Assembly (NCBI GenBank): GCA_002325825.1
Contig: DCSW01000028.1
Location: 1 to 12,338 of the forward strand
Reading direction: 5' to 3'
DNA from: Collimonas sp. UBA1456
Lineage (GTDB): Bacteria; Pseudomonadota; Gammaproteobacteria; Burkholderiales; Burkholderiaceae_D
Length of the DNA stretch: 12,338 bases
The notes below the pieces were generated by a model that had not been told where the DNA came from, ran no database searches, and saw only the letters and a program-made list of their open reading frames with translations. Below are positions 6,904-12,338 of this stretch, piece by piece (the first letter of the stretch is position 1; each line of letters begins with the position of its first letter). A program made the position numbers and the translations under genes.

Positions 6904-6907
6904 GTAT
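6883..6907 (-). promoter_or_regulatory. Type-1 IscR binding site
   Basis: Read on the minus strand, this 25-bp stretch (starting ATACCTGAC, ending TCAAGTTT) matches the remembered E. coli type-1 IscR consensus at 22 of 25 positions. The differences are at positions 10, 17 and 24. It covers the -35 box and most of the spacer of the isc promoter, the position expected for repression by [2Fe-2S]-IscR. The consensus is from memory; the match was scored by hand. Confidence 0.75.
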
Positions 6908-6910
6908 TAC

Positions 6911-7083
6911 CTAATTCCCGGATTGCCCCACCAGCTATGGCCCCAACAGAAGTTGACACTTGGCCAACAGCAACACGCAAGGGTTTTCCACAAACATCGC
7001 ATATTCGACAAAAAATTGCAGTCTGTATGCAATAAAAGAACCAGAACCGATCCTGTAATGTAAAAAATTTGCTCAAGTGAGCG
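6911..7083. other. Non-coding stretch with two small palindromes upstream of the TetR relic
   Basis: Nothing here reads as a gene. ATTGCA (7015-7020) and TGCAAT (7028-7033) form an inverted repeat with 7 nt between the arms. GCTCA/TGAGC (7071-7082) is a second one with a 2-nt centre, ending 1 nt before the ATG at 7084. TetR-family regulators often bind such palindromes in front of their own genes, so either could be an old operator. A TTGACA occurs at about 6953-6958, but no -10 at proper spacing was found. Confidence 0.4.
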
Positions 7084-7760
7084 ATGATTAAAACTTACAG
7101 TATTGCTTCTCATGAACAGCCCTCTTTTGAGCAGCACAGCATGGCCATACGTAAATCAAAGATGCCGCAGTCACCTACTCAGAGAGCCGACCAGAAGCGG
7201 ACCAACATCCTGAAATCGGCAGCAAAGTGTTTCCGCAAGACAGGTTTTCATCAGATTGCCATGCAAGAAATCTTTGCCGAAGTTAGGCTTGGACCGAGCG
7301 CTGTGTATCGTTACTTCAGCAGCAAGGACGCAATCATTGCTGCAATGGCCGAGGACGAACAACGCCAAACCCGCACCATGCTGGCGAAATTCCATAATAC
7401 CGACGATCTGTCGAGGGCACTATCGACCGCCACCCGCGCCTTTGCTGCTCGCGATGCGGCAATCAACGCCGCCGGCATGATGACCGAAATCTATACCGAA
7501 GATTTATGCAATAAGCGTGTTGGCGCGGCGATCAATACAGCCGCAACGGATTGAGTGGATGACTTGGCTGAGATGCTGAGTACGGCGCATGAGTGCGGGC
7601 AGATCAATCTAGCGCCGGATTCACAACAGAGGGGGCACTGCTGCTGGCTGTAATGTGAGATGGCCTGGTGACCCGCCAAGCCTACACACAGGCATTGCCT
7701 GTGATAGACAACATAACACCTCAGATAAAAATGGACCTACTCCAGATGAGTTTGATATAA
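7084..7760 (+). pseudogene. TetR-family transcriptional regulator, broken
   Basis: The N-terminal helix-turn-helix is readable at about residues 38-85: RTNILKSAAKCFRKTGF, then the recognition part GPSAVYRYFSSKDAII. That is a clear TetR_N domain. The frame stops at TGA 7552-7554 but resumes directly with VDDLAEMLSTAHECGQINLA. Near the G-run at 7631-7635 the homology moves to another frame, ALLLAVM, then TGA at 7656-7658, then DGLVTRQAYTQALPVID, ending at TAA 7758-7760. GALLLAVMxDGLVTRQ is typical of the ligand-binding domain C-terminus. Rejoined, the product would have about 205-225 residues, normal for the family. The start is uncertain: ATG 7084 or ATG 7141, neither with a strong ribosome-binding site. 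A truncated 156-residue product could still be made. Ligand and targets are unknown. Confidence 0.82.
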
Positions 7761-7778
7761 GCGCGCGGTCAAGCGGAC

Positions 7779-8570
7779 TTAGACGACGCGTTTCAACAAC
7801 TGCATCGGCCCAAACAATTCCTGCATGTCGGCATTAGCGATAAAACTCAAATTATAAGGATGCTCCGCCACCGCCTTAGGGAAACGCGCGGTGACCGGAT
7901 ATGCATTCAATTTCTCGGCGATTTTCCCCCACAGCACCAACATCGGCAATCTCTGGCCACGGCCTTCGGTCGCTTCAGCCATACGGACCAGCACGGCCTG
8001 CATGAACGGTTGCCACGCCTTCGCATCCTTGACCGGCGCTACATTGCTACGAAACACCAGCGACGCATTCAATAGCAAGAAACCCTGCTTCACTATATTC
8101 GCCTGCAAATCGGCAAGCTTCTGAATCGCCGCAGAACCTTGCATTTGCGCTTGTTGAGCCACACCTAACATCGCGTCGCCGGTGGTATTCTCGACCGTCA
8201 GCTGACCATCAGCCACCAATAACATTTTCATAAAATTGCGCAGCGACGTGGCGCGATTGACCTGCTTCGACAAACCCTTCTCTGACCATAGCGAGCCGAC
8301 CGCGCCATCCATGAAACAAACACCGGTGGCGCTGGCCGCGCGCGGATACGGCCCCTCACCCACAAGCACGTAACGCACCGCATCCAGCGGTTGGCTAAAA
8401 GCGGCGAACAAACGGCCTTCGGTGGGCAGGTAATCGCTAGCCGCCAGATCAGACAGATAAGCCGGATTGGCTTGCACCATAGCTTGCAGATCGCGCTCGA
8501 GGAGCGGTAACCATGAGGCATGTACGCAATCTAAAGCAGCGCGAATTGGAACAGGAAGAAAATCAGTCAT
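7779..8570 (-). CDS. Uracil-DNA glycosylase-fold protein with altered catalytic motif
   Basis: A 263-residue protein recognisably of the UDG superfamily, closest in layout to family 1 (Ung). Features in order are RYVLVGEGPYPR (66-77, where Ung has VVILGQDPYHG), TSLRNFMKML (108-117, like Ung PSLxNxYKEL), GFLLLNASLVFR (163-174, like GVLLLNTxLTV, with Asn168), LVLWGK (211-216), and EHPYNLSF (236-243, like the HPSPLS motif, with His237). The Asp of QDPYH, the water-activating residue of Ung, is replaced by Gly73, and the His of that motif by Pro76. Uracil excision by the classical mechanism is therefore doubtful. The protein may have another base specificity, or bind DNA without catalysis. The ATG at 8568-8570 has only a weak GATGG near it. 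The gene converges on the TetR relic and lies downstream of uvrB on the same strand. Calling it ung would overstate the evidence. Confidence 0.82.
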   Translation of the reverse strand: MTDFLPVPIRAALDCVHASWLPLLERDLQAMVQANPAYLSDLAASDYLPTEGRLFAAFSQPLDAVRYVLVGEGPYPRAASATGVCFMDGAVGSLWSEKGLSKQVNRATSLRNFMKMLLVADGQLTVENTTGDAMLGVAQQAQMQGSAAIQKLADLQANIVKQGFLLLNASLVFRSNVAPVKDAKAWQPFMQAVLVRMAEATEGRGQRLPMLVLWGKIAEKLNAYPVTARFPKAVAEHPYNLSFIANADMQELFGPMQLLKRVV

Positions 8571-8589
8571 AAGCCATCAAAAAGCGTAA

Positions 8590-8618
8590 ATCGTATAAAT
8601 AAAAATAGCGGTAGCCAA
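8590..8618 (-). promoter_or_regulatory. Possible promoter of the UDG-like gene
   Basis: On the minus strand TTGGCT (8613-8618) and TACGAT (8590-8595) are separated by 17 bp, four of six matches each to the sigma70 hexamers. Transcription would start about 13 nt before the ATG. The stretch is AT-rich and placed correctly, but the match is only moderate. Confidence 0.4.
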
Positions 8619-8636
8619 GCAATCAGCACTCATCGC

Positions 8637-8722
8637 CGTCATTTCCGCGAACGCAGGAATCCATGTTGCAACGCCTATTTTGCGGCACCTAAAATGGATT
8701 CTCCACGTTCGGCAGGACGACG
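8637..8722. repeat. Palindromic REP/MITE-like element
   Basis: The left arm (8637-8664) starts CGTCATTTCCGCGAACGC and leads into GGAATCCATG. The right arm (8694-8722) starts ATGGATTC and ends in GACGACG. The two arms are imperfect inverted copies of each other (AATCCA at 8658-8663 against TGGATT at 8695-8700, CGTC against GACG at the outer ends). The left arm resembles the abundant CGTCATTCCCGCG...GCGGGAATCCA repeat seen in many proteobacterial genomes, with several substitutions. It fills the space between uvrB and the UDG-like gene. It is probably a decayed non-coding dispersed element. Confidence 0.6.
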
Positions 8723-8785
8723 TGGTCGCGGTTTCATCGCGCATATGAGATCAACCGGAAAATGCGCCCGCCGGAAACTCCATAC

Positions 8786-10867
8786 CTACAAAGCAATATT
8801 GTCGATCCTTGGCGAACCAAACAACTGCTGCTTGAACACATGCAACTTGTCGCGCACTTGCGCCGCCTTTTCAAACTCCAGATTCTTGGCGTGAGCGATC
8901 ATCAGCTTTTCCAGGCGTTTGATTTCTCTACTGACCTGCTTTTCACTCATCGACTCGTACTTGGTCTGGTCCTGGGCCGTATGTAGTTCTTCTGCCGCTT
9001 CCTGCGCGCTGTAAACACCGTCGATCAATGCCCTGATTTGCTTGTTAATGCCGACCGGCGTGATGCCGTTGGCGGCATTGAAAGCGATCTGCTTGTTGCG
9101 GCGGCGCTCAGTTTCGTCGATTGCGCGGCGCATCGAATCGGTCATGCGGTCAGCGTAGAGGATCGCGGTGCCGTTCAGATTACGAGCGGCGCGGCCGATG
9201 GTCTGAATTAAGCTCCTTTCGGAACGCAGGAAGCCTTCTTTATCAGCGTCCAGAATCGCCACCACAGAGACTTCTGGAATATCCAAACCTTCGCGTAGCA
9301 GATTGATGCCGACCAGCACATCGAAAGTGCCGAGGCGCAGATCGCGAATGATTTCGACCCGCTCGACCGTTTCGATATCGCTGTGCAGATAGCGCACCTT
9401 GATGCCGTTGTCGCTCAAGAATTCCGTCAGTTGCTCGGCCATGCGCTTGGTCAATGTCGTCACTAGCACGCGCTCGTTTTTCTTGATGCGGGCATTGACC
9501 TCGGTCATCAAGTCATCAACCTGGCTCGAGGCCGGCCGTACCTCAATCACGGGATCGATCAGGCCCGTCGGCCGCACCACTTGCTCCACCACCTGGTCGG
9601 CATGCTGGTTTTCATAATCAGCCGGCGTCGCAGAGACGAAAATCGTCTGCCGCATCTTGCCCTCGAACTCATCGAAACGCAGAGGTCGGTTATCCAGCGC
9701 CGAGGGCAAACGGAAGCCATAATCTACCAGGTTGGTCTTGCGCGCACGGTCGCCGTTGTACATGCCGTTCAATTGGCCGATCAGCACATGCGATTCGTCT
9801 AGAAACATCAACGCATCCGACGGCAAATAATCGACCAATGTCGGCGGCGGCTCGCCCGGCAGCGCGCCACTCAGATGGCGAGAGTAGTTTTCGATGCCCT
9901 TGGTAAAGCCAATTTCCTGCATCATCTCCAGATCGAAACGGGTACGCTGCTCGATGCGTTGTTTTTCAATTAATTTATTTTCCTTACGAAAGAATTCAAG
10001 GCGATCGCGCAGCTCATCCTTGATGGTCTCGATGGCTCGCAATACGGTGGCGCGCGGCGTCACGTAGTGCGAGCCGGGATACACCGTGAAACGCGGTATC
10101 TTCTGCCGCACGCGGCCGGTCAATGGATCGAACAGTTGCAGGCTGTCGATTTCATCGTCGAACATCTCGATGCGCACCGCCAGCTCGGCATGCTCGGCCG
10201 GAAACACATCGATGGTATCGCCACGTACGCGGAACGTGCCGCGGCCAAAATCGATTTCGTTGCGCGTGTATTGCATCTGGATCAGGCGCACGATCACATC
10301 ACGCTGGCTGACCTTGTCCTTGGCGCGCAAGGTAAGGATCATCTGATGATATTCATTCGGATTACCGATACCGTAGATCGCCGACACCGTTGCCACAATG
10401 ACCACGTCGCGCCGCTCCATCAGCGATTTGGTACAGGACAGCCGCATCTGCTCGATATGCTCGTTGATCGACGAATCTTTCTCGATGAATAAGTCGCGCT
10501 GTGGCACATAGGCTTCCGGCTGGTAATAATCGTAGTAGCTGACGAAGTATTCCACCGCGTTGTACGGAAAAAATTCGCGGAACTCGCTATACAGCTGGGC
10601 GGCCAGCGTCTTGTTCGGAGCAAAAATAATGGCCGGGCGCCCCATCCGAGCGATCACGTTAGCCATCGTATAAGTCTTGCCAGAGCCGGTAACGCCAAGC
10701 AGTGTCTGGTAAAACAACCCGTCCTCGATCCCTTCGGCCAACTTAGCGATCGCCGCAGGCTGGTCGCCGGCTGGCAAAAACGGCTGAAACAGCTTATATG
10801 ACGAATTGAGAAACGTGACGATTTTTGACTCGTCAACAACGCTGGAAACCGGTGATATGTCAGTCAT
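8786..10867 (-). CDS. uvrB: UvrB, excinuclease ABC subunit B
   Basis: Nucleotide-excision-repair helicase-like subunit that receives DNA from UvrA, verifies damage and recruits UvrC. It has 693 residues from the ATG at 10865-10867; E. coli UvrB has 673. Visible features are SYKLFQPFLPAGDQP (23-37), Walker A GVTGSGKT (58-65), the damage-verifying beta-hairpin region YYDYYQPEAYVP (111-122), the DESH Walker B box (357-360), and helicase motifs VSATP (411-415), LREGLDIPEVS and QTIGRAARN. A C-terminal UVR domain (about 650-685) contains HAKNLEFEKAAQVRDKL. The frame is open upstream to 10966, but that extension covers the promoter. MTDISPV with GAGG just upstream is the better start. The gene is divergent from the aminotransferase gene. 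Confidence 0.96.
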   Translation of the reverse strand: MTDISPVSSVVDESKIVTFLNSSYKLFQPFLPAGDQPAAIAKLAEGIEDGLFYQTLLGVTGSGKTYTMANVIARMGRPAIIFAPNKTLAAQLYSEFREFFPYNAVEYFVSYYDYYQPEAYVPQRDLFIEKDSSINEHIEQMRLSCTKSLMERRDVVIVATVSAIYGIGNPNEYHQMILTLRAKDKVSQRDVIVRLIQMQYTRNEIDFGRGTFRVRGDTIDVFPAEHAELAVRIEMFDDEIDSLQLFDPLTGRVRQKIPRFTVYPGSHYVTPRATVLRAIETIKDELRDRLEFFRKENKLIEKQRIEQRTRFDLEMMQEIGFTKGIENYSRHLSGALPGEPPPTLVDYLPSDALMFLDESHVLIGQLNGMYNGDRARKTNLVDYGFRLPSALDNRPLRFDEFEGKMRQTIFVSATPADYENQHADQVVEQVVRPTGLIDPVIEVRPASSQVDDLMTEVNARIKKNERVLVTTLTKRMAEQLTEFLSDNGIKVRYLHSDIETVERVEIIRDLRLGTFDVLVGINLLREGLDIPEVSVVAILDADKEGFLRSERSLIQTIGRAARNLNGTAILYADRMTDSMRRAIDETERRRNKQIAFNAANGITPVGINKQIRALIDGVYSAQEAAEELHTAQDQTKYESMSEKQVSREIKRLEKLMIAHAKNLEFEKAAQVRDKLHVFKQQLFGSPRIDNIAL

Positions 10868-10919
10868 GAGCCTCAATCTTTGGTAAAATAAACCGTAGTA
10901 AATCCATGCCGAGCAGCAA

Positions 10920-10948
10920 TTTATATCGTGACCCGGCACAGTATTCAA
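10920..10948 (-). promoter_or_regulatory. Sigma70-type promoter of uvrB
   Basis: On the minus strand TTGAAT (10943-10948) and TATAAA (10920-10925) are separated by exactly 17 bp. Transcription would start near 10913 with a leader of about 45 nt before the chosen uvrB ATG. The promoter falls inside the longer open frame, which argues against the upstream start at 10966. Confidence 0.7.
10924..10943 (-). promoter_or_regulatory. Degenerate LexA-like palindrome in the uvrB promoter
   Basis: On the minus strand one half-site is a perfect TACTGT, followed by 8 bp and then ACGATA. The LexA consensus has ACAGTA there, so the second half matches 4 of 6. It covers the spacer between -35 and -10 of the uvrB promoter, where LexA would block transcription. 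In E. coli uvrB is an SOS gene, which makes the site plausible, but the weak half leaves doubt. Confidence 0.4.
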
Positions 10949-10993
10949 CCCGACTGCAACCTTCAACTTGTAGCTAATTTTTATGTTATCACG

Positions 10994-12211
10994 ATGAACG
11001 TACCTCTTTCAGCCTCCCTCTTGACCGCCATCGAAATGGCGCCACGCGATCCGATCCTCGGCATTACCGAAGGCTTCAATGCGGACAAAAATCCAGACAA
11101 GACCAACCTCGGTGTCGGCGTCTACTACGACGACAACGGCAAGGTGCCACTGCTGGCATGCGTACAAAAAGCTGAGGCATTGCTGATTGAAAAACTGGCG
11201 CCGCGCACCTACCTGCCGATCGAAGGTCTGGCAGCGTACAACAAGGCTGTTCAAGAACTCGTATTTGGCGCCGATAGCGCCGTCGCACAAGAGAACCGCG
11301 TCATTACCGTGCAAGCCATCGGCGGCACCGGCGCATTGAAACTTGGCGCCGATTTCCTGAAGCGTTTTGCTGCCGACAATACGCAAGTCTGGATCAGCGA
11401 TCCAAGCTGGGAAAACCACCGCGCGCTGTTTGAATCGGCCGGCTTCACCGTCAACAATTATACGTACTACGACGCGGCAACCCGCGGCGTTAATTTTAGC
11501 GGCATGCTCAACGTCCTGAAAACCATGGTCAGCGGCTCGGTAGTGGTGCTGCACGCCTGCTGCCACAACCCGACTGGCGCTGACCTGAGCAGCGACCAGT
11601 GGACGCAAGTCATTGAAGTAGTCACCCAGCGCGGCCTGATTCCCTTCCTCGACATGGCCTACCAAGGTTTCGATGACGGCATCGACGCCGATGGCGAAGT
11701 CGTTCGTCGTTTCGCCAATGCCGGCGGACCACTGTTCGTCTCGAACTCGTTCTCCAAATCGTTCTCGCTGTACGGCGAACGTGTTGGCGCACTGAGCGTC
11801 GTTGCCGCCAGCAAAGAAGAAGCCGGCCGCGTGCTGTCGCAACTCAAGCGCGTGGTTCGCACCAACTACTCGAACCCGCCGATTCACGGCGGCCAGGTTG
11901 TTGCCACCACCCTAGCATCGCCGGAGTTGCGCAAACTGTGGCAAGAAGAGCTGGCCGGCATGCGCATTCGCATTCGCCAAATGCGCCAAATGCTGGTTGC
12001 GAAATTGAAGGAACAAGCTCCAGCCCACGATTTCAATTTCGTCATCAAGCAACGCGGCATGTTTTCTTATTCCGGCCTTAGCAAAGTTCAGGTAGAACGC
12101 CTGCGCGACGAATTCTCGATTTACGCTGTTGATACTGGCCGCATCTGTGTCGCTGCGCTCAACACAAAAAATATTGATAGTGTTGCCGCAGCAATCGCAA
12201 AAGTGCTGTAG
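10994..12211 (+). CDS. tyrB: Aromatic amino acid aminotransferase (TyrB type)
   Basis: A 405-residue class-I PLP aminotransferase that transfers amino groups between aromatic amino acids (and aspartate or glutamate) and 2-oxo acids. Visible features are GVGVYYDDNGKVP (40-52), AIGGTGAL (108-115), DPSWENH with Trp139 (136-142), HNPTGADL (191-198), DMAYQGF with the PLP-contacting Asp220 and Tyr223 (220-226), and SNSFSKSFSLYGERVG (250-265) with the Schiff-base Lys255 and the phosphate-binding Arg263. The C-terminal MFSYSGLS and TGRICVAALN segments resemble E. coli TyrB more than AspC. The frame is open from 10928, but MNVPLSASLL at 10994 aligns with the family start. The ribosome-binding site is weak. 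No convincing promoter pair was found upstream. Confidence 0.9.
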   Translation: MNVPLSASLLTAIEMAPRDPILGITEGFNADKNPDKTNLGVGVYYDDNGKVPLLACVQKAEALLIEKLAPRTYLPIEGLAAYNKAVQELVFGADSAVAQENRVITVQAIGGTGALKLGADFLKRFAADNTQVWISDPSWENHRALFESAGFTVNNYTYYDAATRGVNFSGMLNVLKTMVSGSVVVLHACCHNPTGADLSSDQWTQVIEVVTQRGLIPFLDMAYQGFDDGIDADGEVVRRFANAGGPLFVSNSFSKSFSLYGERVGALSVVAASKEEAGRVLSQLKRVVRTNYSNPPIHGGQVVATTLASPELRKLWQEELAGMRIRIRQMRQMLVAKLKEQAPAHDFNFVIKQRGMFSYSGLSKVQVERLRDEFSIYAVDTGRICVAALNTKNIDSVAAAIAKVL

Positions 12212-12253
12212 TATCCTGGTCCCGAAGAGATGTGGAAAAATTTAGAAAAGGCT

Positions 12254-12283
12254 TTGACAACGCGACCAATTCAAGACTATAAT
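12254..12283 (+). promoter_or_regulatory. Consensus promoter of the tRNA-Asn gene
   Basis: Perfect TTGACA (12254-12259) and perfect TATAAT (12278-12283) with an 18-bp spacer, followed by a T-rich stretch. The tRNA begins 14 nt after the -10 box. A hexamer pair this strong directly before a tRNA is typical of stable-RNA genes. Confidence 0.9.
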
Positions 12284-12297
12284 TTTTTTATTTTAAT

Positions 12298-12338
12298 TCC
12301 CTGATAGCTCAGTTGGTAGAGCGACGGACTGTTAATCC
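12298..12338 (+). tRNA. tRNA-Asn (GTT), 5' part, cut by the window end
   Basis: The 5' acceptor strand TCCCTGA, a D-arm with GCTC and GAGC pairing around AGTTGGTA, and the anticodon arm ACGGA-CTGTTAA-TCC are all present. The anticodon is GTT at 12331-12333, which is tRNA position 34 when the gene begins at 12298. It reads AAC and AAU codons for asparagine. The T-arm and 3' acceptor strand lie beyond the window, so the full cloverleaf cannot be checked. Confidence 0.92.

Noticed and set aside
7552..7658. TGA codons in the TetR gene as recoded (selenocysteine) positions
   Set aside because: A separate frameshift lies between the two TGAs and there is no reason for selenocysteine in this family, so simple decay explains it.
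10868..10966. N-terminal extension of UvrB by 33 residues
   Set aside because: The extension covers the promoter and does not resemble UvrB; MTDISPV at 10867 with GAGG upstream is the better start.
10928..10993. N-terminal extension of the aminotransferase by 22 residues
   Set aside because: It overlaps the uvrB promoter region and has no family similarity; MNVPLSASLL begins the conserved protein.
11009..11887. 292-codon open frame on the minus strand opposite the aminotransferase gene
   Set aside because: It lies wholly antisense to a gene with all its catalytic motifs, has no recognisable domain, and is explained by the codon bias of the real gene.
1..12338. CRISPR array, prophage genes, toxin-antitoxin pair or biosynthetic cluster
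   Set aside because: No regularly spaced repeats, phage proteins, toxin or antitoxin motifs or biosynthetic enzymes were seen; the intact genes are housekeeping functions.

Overview
The window looks like a betaproteobacterial chromosome segment, most likely Burkholderiales and probably Oxalobacteraceae. This is judged from the ISC operon proteins, the long UvrB, the TyrB-type aminotransferase and the start of a tRNA-Asn. The placement comes from remembered family resemblance, not a search. Coding density is high, but three broken genes lie among the intact ones, so some decay has happened here.

Positions 1-173 hold the remnant of an IS21-type helper ATPase (IstB), cut by the window edge and carrying an in-frame stop. 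Positions 245-6761, all on the minus strand, form a housekeeping iron-sulfur cluster (ISC) assembly operon. In transcription order it is iscR, iscS, iscU, iscA, hscB, a decayed LysE/RhtB-type exporter gene, hscA, fdx, iscX. IscS supplies sulfur and IscU is the scaffold. HscA and HscB release the cluster using the LPPVK motif of IscU. IscA is an A-type carrier, Fdx supplies electrons, IscX is an accessory modulator, and IscR senses cluster status. Upstream of iscR is a good sigma70-type promoter (CTGACA-17-TATACT). Its -35 box lies inside a near-consensus type-1 IscR site, which fits autorepression. The roughly 105-nt leader contains a terminator-like hairpin.

Positions 6911-7760 hold a non-coding stretch with two small palindromes and then a TetR-family regulator broken by two stops and a frameshift. 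Facing it on the minus strand is a uracil-DNA glycosylase-fold protein (7779-8570). It keeps the C-terminal His motif but has lost the QDPYH catalytic motif. Next come a palindromic REP/MITE-like element (8637-8722) and uvrB (minus strand, 8786-10867).

uvrB is divergent from a tyrB-type aromatic aminotransferase (plus strand, 10994-12211). The uvrB promoter is clear (TTGAAT-17-TATAAA), with a degenerate LexA-like palindrome across its spacer. The window ends with a perfect-hexamer promoter and the first 41 nt of a tRNA-Asn (GTT).

No wholly new system is visible. The points most worth checking are the UDG-like protein without its catalytic Asp, the dead exporter gene inside the operon, the structured iscU-iscA spacer, and the widened cysteine spacing in IscR.
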